Below are positions 12,634 through 21,620 of a stretch of 64,000 nt of DNA, in pieces. Every line of letters starts with the position of its first letter. The first letter of the stretch is position 1. The translations under genes were made by a program, and so were the position numbers. The notes under the pieces are model-generated. The model was not told the DNA's origin. It saw only the letters and a list, made by a program, of their open reading frames with translations, and searched no databases. The stretch is from Oleispira antarctica RB-8 (GTDB lineage: Bacteria; Pseudomonadota; Gammaproteobacteria; Pseudomonadales; Oceanobacteraceae), in assembly GCA_000967895.1 (NCBI GenBank), contig FO203512.1, positions 3,185,350-3,249,349 of the forward strand, given 5' to 3'.

Positions 12634-13468
12634 AAACTTTTTCTCCCTTCATAATCCGGTCAAATACCGAGATAGCCTCTTCAGCGGAAAAGAGGCCATT
12701 TCTAACATTTGGCCAATAATCAACTTCTGATCGCCTTACATATAAATGTGCCCAGCGTGATAGCCTAGCGACAGGTATTTCCGAATAATCGAGTGCTGAT
12801 AATACGGAAAACCTATGTTTTCCGCCTATAGCTACCCAAACCCAGTCATTGCCATCTATCAAGAACTCACCATGAAGATGCCCGTGCTCTGCTGGCAAAT
12901 ATCCATTTTTTACTATTTTATTATTAACTCCAGTCAGTCTCTCAAACTCTAATTTGCCATGTGCATCTGAGATAGGACCAAAAAACTGGCAACCAAAGTT
13001 TTCAGCAGGATTCAATCCATGCTGATAAGCTTCTTTCGCCAATAACCGAGACTCTCCCCCTTCAACACAGAAACGCTTCATTCTTTGCTCTGGGGTTGAA
13101 TAGCTCCAAGGCATAACTGTGGCCATGGCCGGATATTGAGATAATTTAGATGACGCTAGTTTTAAAACATCCGCCATTGTCTGCGGCTGAAACTCGTCAT
13201 AATACTTAGCTAATAGCGAATTTTTATAATTATGCGGTTGTTCATTGTAAGCTTTTAAAGTACTACAAAACGGGTGCTCTTGAGGCAAATAACCCAAGAG
13301 ATAAGACCTACAATGAGCTAATGGAATATTAAGTACATTTCCGCTAAAGCCACTGTATTCTACATTTAAAGGATGCGTTCCTGCAGAGACCAAATCAAAC
13401 GCAGGCAATGCCTTCTTTTCTTTATTGAATAGTTTTTTAAGCAATGTTTTCAAACTAGCTATCAACAA
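12614..13468 (-). CDS. Uncharacterised protein with a ParB-like HR motif
   Basis: 284 residues, no signal peptide or membrane segment. I do not recognise the full-length family. The stretch around residues 208-240 (VAIGGKHRFSVLSALDYSE followed by IPV) resembles the GxHR motif of the ParB/sulfiredoxin-like fold, where the His-Arg pair binds nucleotide or phosphate. This is a motif-level hint only. It starts inside the end of the PhyH-Rieske gene (14-bp overlap), so the two are translationally coupled and probably act in one pathway. The 3' end overlaps the acyltransferase by 20 bp on the other strand. Confidence 0.7.
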   Translation of the reverse strand: MLIASLKTLLKKLFNKEKKALPAFDLVSAGTHPLNVEYSGFSGNVLNIPLAHCRSYLLGYLPQEHPFCSTLKAYNEQPHNYKNSLLAKYYDEFQPQTMADVLKLASSKLSQYPAMATVMPWSYSTPEQRMKRFCVEGGESRLLAKEAYQHGLNPAENFGCQFFGPISDAHGKLEFERLTGVNNKIVKNGYLPAEHGHLHGEFLIDGNDWVWVAIGGKHRFSVLSALDYSEIPVARLSRWAHLYVRRSEVDYWPNVRNGLFSAEEAISVFDRIMKGEKVSSYLEE

Positions 13469-14684
13469 CCTCTACTTTTAGACTTTTAATCGAGGAACAA
13501 GAGGCTTCTCCTGTCTTTAAACACAGCGTCAAACCATGATGAGGACAAAACACCTTTCCATCTTCAATAAAGCCTAGAGCCAAATCAGCACCCTGGTGCG
13601 GGCACTTTCTTCCAAAAGAGATAATTTTGCCATCAACTTTAGCTGCGCAGGTTTTATCATCGATAACGGCTATATCACCTTCAGCAAGCTTTTCGGCCAA
13701 CTGACTGATAGCAATAGGCTCTAAAGGGATCGTATTATTCGTTTCAGTAGGATATTTAATAAAGTCTAACCCTACTTTGGTTGCCGTTTTATAGAAGGCT
13801 CTACTAAGGCCTGTTTTTAAATGCTTACGCTTATTTCCAACAAACCCTTTTAATGAGAAAACAGTCGATAAATCTAAACCAGCAGGGAAAGCAGACGATA
13901 AAAAATATTTCTGTGGTCGAGCTGCATCGGGATATTCTGGCTTATCCAAACAAATTCGATTGGTGAGAACGACTCGGGTTTCATCAGTAGAGTTAATACG
14001 AGAAGCGTGCATATGATTACTATGGAATATTAATATATCACCAGGGTCCATATTCAAAGCCAGAGGTTTTCCTAAATACTGATCCTGGCGTATTTCACCA
14101 TTCTCTAGAGGCAAATTTTTACCCCAAACATCAGGAAAGATTAACATGCCATTATCTGAGTCTACTCGCCCGACCGCAGTCCAAGTATTAATCGCATTAA
14201 TAGGAACATTCTGATAATGATCATGGTGAGGACCATGAAGAGTCAATTTACCCAGATGTTTCTGAAATTCTTTCTGTTTAGACTTCATAACATCATAAGG
14301 CATCATAAGCCGAATTAGTGATGCATCGTGAACATAAAAGTCTTGTTTTACACCTAGACTCTCAAATGTTTTTGCAGTTACTGCTGGCATTTTTAACGCC
14401 AGTTCTACCCTAGCGTTAGCATAAACAGCTTCAACTTGATCTAATGCTACATGTACATGTATTTTTTCAACGCCATCGCGCTTAACAGCTGCCGCGACAT
14501 CTGACCCACAGACAGCGTCAATGCTATTAATAACTAAATCTACCGATTGATCAAAAAGTTCTAAGTCCTGCATGCCTTTGCGTACTACGATCAGTTCGCC
14601 CGCGAGTGTTCTGGCAATAACCGAATCAATAGAACACTGATGTTCTACCTCTCCATTGAGCTTAATACTATCAATCGTGTACAT
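13455..14684 (-). CDS. Phytanoyl-CoA dioxygenase-like protein fused to a C-terminal Rieske domain
   Basis: 409 residues from the ATG at 14682-14684, which has GGAG seven bases upstream; the open frame continues 108 bases further but without a better start. The central part looks like a PhyH-type Fe(II)/2-oxoglutarate oxygenase: HxD at H153-D155 (GPHHDHYQNV), a distal His in ILIFHSNHMHASR (about 221-226) and Arg237 for 2-oxoglutarate. The C-terminus carries a Rieske [2Fe-2S] motif, CPH at 361-363 and CPHH at 380-383. The substrate is unknown; neighbouring acyltransferase and glycosyltransferase genes suggest surface-glycan or secondary-metabolite tailoring. The 284-residue ParB-like gene is coupled downstream. 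Confidence 0.8.
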   Translation of the reverse strand: MYTIDSIKLNGEVEHQCSIDSVIARTLAGELIVVRKGMQDLELFDQSVDLVINSIDAVCGSDVAAAVKRDGVEKIHVHVALDQVEAVYANARVELALKMPAVTAKTFESLGVKQDFYVHDASLIRLMMPYDVMKSKQKEFQKHLGKLTLHGPHHDHYQNVPINAINTWTAVGRVDSDNGMLIFPDVWGKNLPLENGEIRQDQYLGKPLALNMDPGDILIFHSNHMHASRINSTDETRVVLTNRICLDKPEYPDAARPQKYFLSSAFPAGLDLSTVFSLKGFVGNKRKHLKTGLSRAFYKTATKVGLDFIKYPTETNNTIPLEPIAISQLAEKLAEGDIAVIDDKTCAAKVDGKIISFGRKCPHQGADLALGFIEDGKVFCPHHGLTLCLKTGEASCSSIKSLKVEVVDS

Positions 14685-14922
14685 ATATAACTCCAAAAAA
14701 ACTGCAACTACTTTGTTATTTACAATAAGTGCAGTGCACCATTCTTTATTGCTGCAATATACAGGAGAAGAAAATAAAAGTGTAGCTAGCATCTCGAGCC
14801 ATACAAACCTAAAGACACAACTTAATCAATTATATTTGCGGCTAAAGCAACCTGCTATCTATAATGTATATATTCTGAATTAATCCCCTTCATAAACGAT
14901 GTCTTTCAAGACTCGTTAGCGA

Positions 14923-16233
14923 GTGCATTCTGTGAATATTCTTATAATTGGTTACGTTTGGCCAGAGCCTAACTCATCGGCTGCCGGTAGCCGAATGATG
15001 CAATTAATTACCGCAATGCGAGCACAAGATTGGCAGGTTACTTTTGCCAGCCCTGCTCAGCTAAGTGATCATATGGCTGATTTAAGCGAGCACAATGTGA
15101 CTTGCCAAGCCATTGAGCTGAATAACGAAAGTTTCGATCAGTACATCACTGAATTAAATCCTGACATCGTAATTTTTGATCGTTTTATGATGGAAGAACA
15201 ATTTGGTTGGCGCGTCGAAAAATTTTGCCCGACTGCTGTGCGTGTATTAAATACCGAAGATTTACACAGCTTGCGTGAAGCGCGCCAGAAAGCGATAAAA
15301 AAAGGCGAGCCGTTTGAGCTTTCTGAATCCAAACAGCTTGCTCAACACTTGCATTCCGATTTAGCCATTCGAGAAATCGCCGCCATTTTTCGTAGTGACT
15401 TAACCTTAATAATATCACCCGTAGAAGTTGAACTATTAATTGAACATTTTCAGATGCCCAAGCAACAATTAATGTACCTCCCTTTCATGCTCGAACCATT
15501 ATCAAAAGAAGAAATAGGGCAACTGCCGAGCTTCAAAGAAAGAGAACATTTCATTACCATAGGCAATTTTCGTCATGCGCCAAACTGGGATATTGTATTG
15601 CAATTAAAGCAACACGTCTGGCCGCTGATTCGTAAGCAATTACCCAAAGCTGAAATTCATATCTATGGGGCTTACCCACCACCTAAAGCCACTCAGCTGC
15701 ACAATGAAAAACAAGGCTTTCATATAAAAGGTTGGGCTGAAGATGCAAAAACGGTGATTAAGAATACTCGTATATTGCTAGCGCCTATTCGTTTTGGTGC
15801 GGGGATAAAAGGAAAGTTCAGTGATGCAATGGAGTGCGGCACTCCCAACATTACCACCAGCATCGGCGCTGAAGGTATGTTAGAAATCAAAGGCACGCGA
15901 TTAGATACAGCGACAGAAAGCCTAAATTGGAACGGCGAAGTGATTCCATTAATCGAGATGATGAACAATCCTGCCACCTTCGCCAACGCTGCAGTAAAAG
16001 CGTATCAAGACGAATCAATGTATCATCAATATCAACAAAATGGGTTTAAAATTTTAAGCCAGCAATACGATAAAACCTACTGGCAAGAACAGCTAATTGC
16101 CCGGTTAACGAGTCAATGTGAAACGTTAACGGATGCTAGAAAAAATAATTTTTTCGGATTAATGCTGCGCCATCATTCAATGAAAAGTACGCAGTATATG
16201 GCGCAATGGATAGAGGCTAAGAATAAACCTTAG
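14923..16233 (+). CDS. Glycosyltransferase (GT4-like)
   Basis: 436-residue cytosolic protein with an N-terminal Rossmann half (NILIIGYVWPEPNSSAAGSRM) and a C-terminal half holding ITIGNFRHAPNWD and FGAGIKGKFSDAMECGTP. The latter matches the nucleotide-sugar-binding E/GxxE region of group-1 glycosyltransferases. It starts with GTG at 14923 or, nine bases later, GTG at 14932, which would give the more usual MNILIIG. It reads divergently from the PhyH-Rieske gene. The sugar and acceptor cannot be told. A 9-bp hairpin covers its stop codon. Confidence 0.8.
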   Translation: MHSVNILIIGYVWPEPNSSAAGSRMMQLITAMRAQDWQVTFASPAQLSDHMADLSEHNVTCQAIELNNESFDQYITELNPDIVIFDRFMMEEQFGWRVEKFCPTAVRVLNTEDLHSLREARQKAIKKGEPFELSESKQLAQHLHSDLAIREIAAIFRSDLTLIISPVEVELLIEHFQMPKQQLMYLPFMLEPLSKEEIGQLPSFKEREHFITIGNFRHAPNWDIVLQLKQHVWPLIRKQLPKAEIHIYGAYPPPKATQLHNEKQGFHIKGWAEDAKTVIKNTRILLAPIRFGAGIKGKFSDAMECGTPNITTSIGAEGMLEIKGTRLDTATESLNWNGEVIPLIEMMNNPATFANAAVKAYQDESMYHQYQQNGFKILSQQYDKTYWQEQLIARLTSQCETLTDARKNNFFGLMLRHHSMKSTQYMAQWIEAKNKP

Positions 16234-16237
16234 CCTC
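16213..16237 (+). terminator. Hairpin spanning the glycosyltransferase stop codon
   Basis: GAGGCTAAG (16213-16221) and CTTAGCCTC (16229-16237) form a perfect 9-bp stem with a 7-nt loop. The TAG stop (16231-16233) is in the 3' arm. There is no T-run. It lies between convergent genes. Confidence 0.5.
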
Positions 16238-16280
16238 ATTATCAGTCTGAATAAAAAAAGTCAGGCAGTATCGAGCAGTG

Positions 16281-17519
16281 CTACACATCAACCTCAATAG
16301 ACTTAATAACGGCCAATGCTTTACGACAGGCATGACCTACTTCAGTGCCTCGGGCTAATGCAACCCCCATTCGACGCTGACCTGATACTTCAGGTTTCCC
16401 AAACAACCTTAGCTGCGTATTAATTTCCGCTAGCGCCTTATCCAGACCTGAATAACGGATATTTTTTGATTCACCACTGACCAACAATACGGCCGAAGCC
16501 GAAGGCCCATGCTGCACAATATTAGGAATTGGCAAACCCAAAATAGCGCGAACATGTAACGCAAACTGGGAAAGGTCTTGTGAGATCAGCGTGACTAAGC
16601 CGGTATCGTGTGGGCGTGGAGAAACCTCACTAAAAATAACGTCATCGCCTTTAATAAATAATTCAACGCCAAACAAACCACAACCGCCCAATTCAGTCGT
16701 CACTTTTTCCGCTATGGCTTGCGCACGCTTCAGTGCTTTTTCAGACATGGCTTGCGGCTGCCAAGATTCTTGATAATCACCATTTTCCTGACGATGCCCT
16801 ATCGGCTGACAGAAACTGGTTGTGATCACCGCGTCTTTCACGACAGATTCTGTTTCAGCAGATACCTTAATCGTAGAGATGGCTTTGTGACGAATGGTTA
16901 GCAAGGTAATTTCATAATCAAAATCGACAAAGCCTTCAACAATAACCTTACCCGCTCCTGCTCTGCCACCTTCTTGTGCGTAATCCCAAGCTGCATCTAT
17001 TTCAGCAGCGTCTTTTAATGTGCTTTGGCCTTTGCCCGAAGAACTCATGATCGGCTTGACGACACACGGCATACCAATACTATTAACCGCGGCCACAAAA
17101 TCGGTTTTATTATCAGCAAAGATATAAGGCGACGTTGGAATATCTAATGTTTCAGCCGCTAAACGTCGAATACCTTCACGATTCATCGTTAACTGAGCAG
17201 CGCGTGCAGACGGTACTACATTAAATCCCTGTTGCTCTAAGTCAGCGAGTGTATCCGTCGCAATCGCTTCAATTTCAGGAATAATATAATCAGGTTTTTC
17301 TTCCTTAATAATTTTTTCTAACGCAGCGCCATCCAGCATACTTAATGTATAGCTGCGATCAGCAACTTGCATAGCGGGGGCGTTATCGTATCGATCTAGC
17401 GCAATCACTTCACAACCCAAGCGCTGAAATTCAATCGCGACTTCTTTACCCAACTCGCCGGCTCCGCATAATAAAACTTTTGTTGCGGAAGGTGAGAACG
17501 GTGTCCCTAAAACTGTCAT
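16281..17519 (-). CDS. purT: Formate-dependent phosphoribosylglycinamide formyltransferase
   Basis: Third step of purine synthesis using formate and ATP instead of formyl-THF. It is an ATP-grasp protein of 412 residues. It begins with the usual [20 protein letters not shown] nucleotide-binding fold. [14 protein letters not shown] is the ATP-grasp lysine loop, and [12 protein letters not shown] the metal-binding end of the domain. It stands alone, convergent with the glycosyltransferase and upstream of no clear operon partner. Confidence 0.96.
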   Translation of the reverse strand: MTVLGTPFSPSATKVLLCGAGELGKEVAIEFQRLGCEVIALDRYDNAPAMQVADRSYTLSMLDGAALEKIIKEEKPDYIIPEIEAIATDTLADLEQQGFNVVPSARAAQLTMNREGIRRLAAETLDIPTSPYIFADNKTDFVAAVNSIGMPCVVKPIMSSSGKGQSTLKDAAEIDAAWDYAQEGGRAGAGKVIVEGFVDFDYEITLLTIRHKAISTIKVSAETESVVKDAVITTSFCQPIGHRQENGDYQESWQPQAMSEKALKRAQAIAEKVTTELGGCGLFGVELFIKGDDVIFSEVSPRPHDTGLVTLISQDLSQFALHVRAILGLPIPNIVQHGPSASAVLLVSGESKNIRYSGLDKALAEINTQLRLFGKPEVSGQRRMGVALARGTEVGHACRKALAVIKSIEVDV

Positions 17520-17586
17520 AGTAAATCCTAGCGTTTAAGCTATTTAAATTAGATTAAAACGCGATCAAGTAAATTTAAAAAATAGA

Positions 17587-17814
17587 TTAAAACTTCATCA
17601 TATTGCCGCTATCTTGCTCTCGCGCAGCGACTTTTTTCATTACATCTTTACGTTGCTCGTTGTCCATCGCACCCCATTTGCAAATTTCATCACAACTGCG
17701 ATAGCAACCTAAGCAAATGTCGTCATCATCTAAACAGCAAATATAAACGCAGGGAGATTTAATCACTGCGGATTCTAATTTGTCGTTAGAGGCTGCCTTT
17801 TTATTTTCGTCCAC
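17587..17814 (-). CDS. DUF1289 cysteine-rich small protein
   Basis: 75 residues with the family cysteine pattern SPCVYICCLDDDDICLGC followed by CYRSCDEICKWGAM. Members are assumed to be Fe-S or zinc binding; the function is unknown. It follows the gamma-carbonic-anhydrase-like gene by 21 bp on the same strand and is probably cotranscribed with it. Confidence 0.85.
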   Translation of the reverse strand: MDENKKAASNDKLESAVIKSPCVYICCLDDDDICLGCYRSCDEICKWGAMDNEQRKDVMKKVAAREQDSGNMMKF

Positions 17815-17835
17815 AGTGAACGTGTCCTTCTATTT

Positions 17836-18381
17836 TTATGCTTTTATTAGAGCATCTTCAATCTTGATCGGGGTAAGTTCTTTAGCATAGCGCTGTCCAT
17901 TTTGCACATAATGATACGCACCAAGTTCTAACATTTTCTGCTGCTGTTCAGATAGCTGTCGCTTTATCACAGCCGGTGAACCCACCACCAGCGAACCATC
18001 AGGAATTTCCATTTTTTCAGGAATAAACGTATTCGCCCCAATTAAACAATGCTTACCAATTTTAGCACCATTCAATACCACAGAGTTAATGCCAATAAGC
18101 GTAAAATCCCCGACTTCACAGCCGTGTACCATGGCATTATGGCCAATCGTAACTCCTTTTCCCAGAGTCAGCTTAAACCCAGGATCGGTATGCAATACAG
18201 CACCATCTTGAACGTTACTATCTTCACCGATAGTGATCACATCATTATCACCACGAATAACACAATTAAACCAAATACTGGCGTTATTTTTTAAAACAAC
18301 AGAGCCGATAACACTGGCACTGTCGGCAATAAAATGTGCGCCTTCGATAACAGGTTTGCGCTTGCCTAATTGGTATAACAT
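17836..18381 (-). CDS. Gamma-carbonic anhydrase-like hexapeptide-repeat protein
   Basis: 181-residue left-handed beta-helix protein with hexapeptide repeats ([27 protein letters not shown] and so on). The three histidines expected at the trimer-interface metal site are present in VLHTD and [10 protein letters not shown]. The family includes YrdA, PaaY and CaiE, with carbonic anhydrase or thioesterase activity in some members, so the exact activity is open. DUF1289 is directly downstream. Confidence 0.9.
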   Translation of the reverse strand: MLYQLGKRKPVIEGAHFIADSASVIGSVVLKNNASIWFNCVIRGDNDVITIGEDSNVQDGAVLHTDPGFKLTLGKGVTIGHNAMVHGCEVGDFTLIGINSVVLNGAKIGKHCLIGANTFIPEKMEIPDGSLVVGSPAVIKRQLSEQQQKMLELGAYHYVQNGQRYAKELTPIKIEDALIKA

Positions 18382-18505
18382 AAGCTCTCTCTATTGTTTA
18401 AAATGGGGGATAAAATCAAGTTTGAAAGGGTATTGAGGTATTGGTCTCTGCTCAAAACATGATCAGGGTCAAGGAGCACGAGGATAGAACTTAATCGATA
18501 TTCAA

Positions 18506-18525
18506 ATACCTTGCAAGGAAGGTAT
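18506..18525. promoter_or_regulatory. Inverted repeat, possible operator upstream of ohyA
   Basis: ATACCTT, six-base spacer, AAGGTAT. It lies about 230 bp upstream of the oleate hydratase start and 125 bp upstream of the divergent gene. The binding protein is unknown. Confidence 0.4.
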
Positions 18526-18579
18526 CCCCCAATATACTGATCCTCTTAGGTAAATATATCCATTGTTTATCAACCGATT

Positions 18580-18596
18580 TTAACGAAACACGTTAA
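18580..18596. promoter_or_regulatory. Inverted repeat TTAACG-N5-CGTTAA, possible operator
   Basis: Perfect 6-bp arms with a 5-nt spacer, about 160 bp before the ohyA ATG. Size and symmetry fit a dimeric repressor site. No regulator gene is adjacent. Confidence 0.4.
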
Positions 18597-18754
18597 TGAG
18601 CGCCTATTTATACCGCAGTCTTTTCAATACTGATGATAAGCATAGATCAAGTACCTTTCCCGCTTACACTCTACGCTTTCTAGCCTCATTTTTAGCAACG
18701 ATATTAATGTGCAGTAGCACTCTGTTATAGCCCATTCCTTTGGAGGGAGCTCTT

Positions 18755-20776
18755 ATGACTCAATCAGCCAATTCAAAAATTAATACAACACGATTAAAAA
18801 CTCATATTGATGCGATGGCGAAACAATCCATCAATATCACGCCTGATGCCTCAAGCACCCACTTGCATAATGGCATTGATACTCCGCTGCCACCCGCTGA
18901 TCTGCATGGGGCTTATGTTAATAATCGCCCTTTACCGACAGAAGGTATCGCTGATCGAAAGGCTTATATTGTTGGTAGCGGCCTGGGTGGCTTGTCGGCC
19001 GCTTTCTTTTTAATTCGTGATGGTCACATGCCCGCACAAAACATTACCTTTTTAGAAGAAGGCAATGTCGAAGGCGGCGCGATGGATGGAGCCGGTGATG
19101 CTGAGCAGGGCTACATCGTACGTGGCGGTCGAGAAATGGAATTTACCTACCAGAATTTTTGGGACGTATTTTCAGAAATACCCGCATTAGAGCTGCCCGA
19201 GCCTTTCACTGTTTTAGATGAATATCGCATCGTCAATGATGCTGATAAAAATTGGTCTAAAGCACGCCTACTTGAGAAACAAGGTCAATTAAAAGACTTC
19301 TCGACAATGGACCTAAGCAAGCGTCAGCAACTCGAGCTGGTTAAGTTGATAATGGCGCGCAAAGAAGATTTAGACGATATTTCGGTAGAGCAATGGTTTA
19401 GCGAAGGTTTTCTAAATACCAACTTCTACCTCTTTTGGCGCACCATGTTTGCTTTCCAAAACTGGCACTCTGTATTGGAAATGAAACTATACACTCATCG
19501 CTTCCTCCATCTTATGGATGGTCTGAACGACATGACAGGCCTTGTTTTTCCTAAATACAATCAATACGACAGTTTTGTACTGCCATTATTGAACTGGCTA
19601 AAAAACAAAGGTGTAAAGGTTCAAACCGGTACCATTATCTCCGATGTAGACATGAGCATACACGATGATGCAATGACCTCTACCGCTATTAGATGTCGTA
19701 CTCAAGATGGCGATTATGACATTCCCCTAGAACCCAAGGATTTGGTTTTTGTGACCAATGGTTCCATCGTAGAAGATACCGCTTACGGCGATGCCGATAC
19801 AGTACCTGAATTAAAATTAGGTGAACAAGCACTGAACGGCGCATCAGGCTGGTCATTGTGGAAAAATCTGGCGAAAAAATCTTCTAAATTTGGTCGTCCT
19901 GAAAAATTCTGTGGAAATACTGCGGCGTCAATGTGGGAGTCGGTAACACTGACCTGCAAACCCTCACCACTGATCGATAAACTCAAAGAATTGTCCGTCA
20001 ACGATCCTTATTCAGGCAAAACGGTCTCGGGTGGCATTATTACTTTTGCCGATTCAAATTGGCTAATGAGCTTCACCGTTAACCGCCAACCTCACTTCCC
20101 AGATCAGCCAGACGATGTCATCGTTATTTGGGTATACGCCCTATTAATGGATAAGGCTGGCAACTTAGTGAAAAAGGCCATGCCTGAGTGTACTGGCAAA
20201 GAGATACTCACCGAGATGTGTTATCACCTTGGTTTAACCGAGCAAACTGACGACATTATTGCAGCCACTAAGATACGCACTGCACTCATGCCCTATATCA
20301 CTGGACAATTTATGCCTCGAGCCAAAGGCGATCGACCTTGGGCAGTACCAGAGGGCAGCAAAAACCTAGCCTGCCTTGGGCAATTTGTTGAAACTCATAA
20401 CGATGTAGTGTTCACATTGGAAAGCTCAGTACGCACAGCGCGCACCGGCGTTTATAGTTTGCTTGGAATTAAGAAACAAATACCCGACATATACCCAGGT
20501 CAATATGATATTCGCCGCTTGCTACGTGCAACACGCACTTTAAATAGCGACAAACCTTTCTTAGGTGAAGGGCTATTAAGGCACTTTTTAAGTGGTACTT
20601 ATTTTGAACACATTTTACCCCTAGGGCCGAATGAAAAACCTGAAGATTTGAATAAACCGGGGATGTTTGAACAACAACTAAAATCACTGCGTCATGTATT
20701 TGAAGAAAGCCATAGTTTAGAAACGGCTAAGACCTGGTTTAAAAAGACAATGGATAATGTACGTAATCGCGATTAA
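18755..20776 (+). CDS. ohyA: Oleate hydratase (MCRA family)
   Basis: FAD-dependent hydratase that adds water to the cis-9 double bond of unsaturated fatty acids, giving 10-hydroxy acids; often linked to fatty-acid detoxification. The FAD-binding motif is AYIVGSGLGGLSAAFFL. The active-site region GGREMEFTYQNFWD is characteristic of the family. A TTG at 18740 also opens the frame, but the ATG at 18755 has GGAGGG seven bases upstream, giving 673 residues, within the range of known oleate hydratases. The long upstream region carries two operator-like repeats, so expression is probably regulated. Confidence 0.95.
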   Translation: MTQSANSKINTTRLKTHIDAMAKQSINITPDASSTHLHNGIDTPLPPADLHGAYVNNRPLPTEGIADRKAYIVGSGLGGLSAAFFLIRDGHMPAQNITFLEEGNVEGGAMDGAGDAEQGYIVRGGREMEFTYQNFWDVFSEIPALELPEPFTVLDEYRIVNDADKNWSKARLLEKQGQLKDFSTMDLSKRQQLELVKLIMARKEDLDDISVEQWFSEGFLNTNFYLFWRTMFAFQNWHSVLEMKLYTHRFLHLMDGLNDMTGLVFPKYNQYDSFVLPLLNWLKNKGVKVQTGTIISDVDMSIHDDAMTSTAIRCRTQDGDYDIPLEPKDLVFVTNGSIVEDTAYGDADTVPELKLGEQALNGASGWSLWKNLAKKSSKFGRPEKFCGNTAASMWESVTLTCKPSPLIDKLKELSVNDPYSGKTVSGGIITFADSNWLMSFTVNRQPHFPDQPDDVIVIWVYALLMDKAGNLVKKAMPECTGKEILTEMCYHLGLTEQTDDIIAATKIRTALMPYITGQFMPRAKGDRPWAVPEGSKNLACLGQFVETHNDVVFTLESSVRTARTGVYSLLGIKKQIPDIYPGQYDIRRLLRATRTLNSDKPFLGEGLLRHFLSGTYFEHILPLGPNEKPEDLNKPGMFEQQLKSLRHVFEESHSLETAKTWFKKTMDNVRNRD

Positions 20777-20789
20777 CGAACGCTGCATA

Positions 20790-20827
20790 GACCATCTCTA
20801 TTCTTCTAGAATCGAATAGAGATGGTC
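20790..20827. terminator. 14-bp hairpin between convergent ohyA and NUDIX genes
   Basis: GACCATCTCTATTC (20790-20803) and GAATAGAGATGGTC (20814-20827) pair perfectly around a 10-nt loop. The loop contains the stop codon of the NUDIX gene and the right arm lies within that gene's last codons. There is no T-tract. It may block transcription from both sides. Confidence 0.55.
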
Positions 20828-21381
20828 CCATTAAGATGATTATTGACCATCTCGGTAATCATCATCGCCGTTAGACCCCAAATGCGAAAACCGTCATAGT
20901 GAAAACTAGGAATCGAAAAAGAACCGCGTTCAAAATAATCATGAGGTTCTGTTTCTAAAAAGAAGCGTAAAGGCACTTTGAACACAGCATCCAATTCGTC
21001 TAAATTGGCGGTAAACGTAATATCTGCGGGAATAATCCCAACAATCGGAGTAACCACATAACCAAAACGAGAAACAACCTGGTCGAGTTGTCCAATCACG
21101 GTCACGTCTTGAATAGACAAGTCTATTTCTTCATGCGCCTCTCTTAAGGCGGTGAATACAATATCTGGATCGGTATCGTCACGCTTACCACCGGCAAATG
21201 CAACTTCGCCACTGTGCTTACTCAGGTGGGCCGCTCGACGCGTTAATATAAGGTGAGGATCTAACTCATCCGTTATCGCCATCAAAACCCCAGCCTGCAA
21301 GAGAGTAGGTTGATCGATAATACGGCCTTTATATTGCTGCACGCTATTGATTAACTGGTTTAGTAATGTTTGATTGGTCAT
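20806..21381 (-). CDS. NUDIX hydrolase, coenzyme A pyrophosphatase type
   Basis: 191 residues. The NUDIX box is visible as GGKRDDTDPDIVFTALREA followed by HEEIDL, preceded by HSGEVAFA. That is the LLTxRxxxLxxHxGEVAFPGG arrangement of the CoA-hydrolysing subfamily (LILTRRAAHLSKHSGEV). It is expected to cleave CoA or short acyl-CoA to 3',5'-ADP and phosphopantetheine. It is convergent with oleate hydratase, with a 14-bp hairpin over its end. Confidence 0.88.
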   Translation of the reverse strand: MTNQTLLNQLINSVQQYKGRIIDQPTLLQAGVLMAITDELDPHLILTRRAAHLSKHSGEVAFAGGKRDDTDPDIVFTALREAHEEIDLSIQDVTVIGQLDQVVSRFGYVVTPIVGIIPADITFTANLDELDAVFKVPLRFFLETEPHDYFERGSFSIPSFHYDGFRIWGLTAMMITEMVNNHLNGTISIRF

Positions 21382-21620
21382 CAGACTATTTTACGACCGA
21401 TACCTCAGGTAATACAGAGAAATCATTATATAGCTCAAACCCTTCGCTAAGTCTGAGTAATGGTCTAAAGGAATATATCCTTGGAGAAAGACTTATCAAC
21501 TGCTACAGTATTCTTTACTAGTTATATAGATGAATGAGCAAGCCTGTGTAAACTTATCGCCTTCCACTCATCCAAGAACATTTTAAAACTTAACTTTAGT
21601 ATCTGGAGGGCAATAAATAT

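Larger units (their letters stand above)
18382..18754. other. Divergent intergenic region between gamma-CA gene and oleate hydratase
   Basis: 373 bp without a credible gene. It holds two inverted repeats that look like operators (18506-18525 and 18580-18596, listed separately), a short tandem GGTATTGA/GGTATTGG near 18430, and the strong ribosome site GGAGGG at 18742-18747. I could not assign a promoter with confidence. Confidence 0.5.

Noticed and set aside
14685-14792. Upstream extension of the PhyH-Rieske gene
   Set aside because: In-frame but without ribosome site; the ATG at 14684 has GGAG at good distance. The extension is not needed for the domain.
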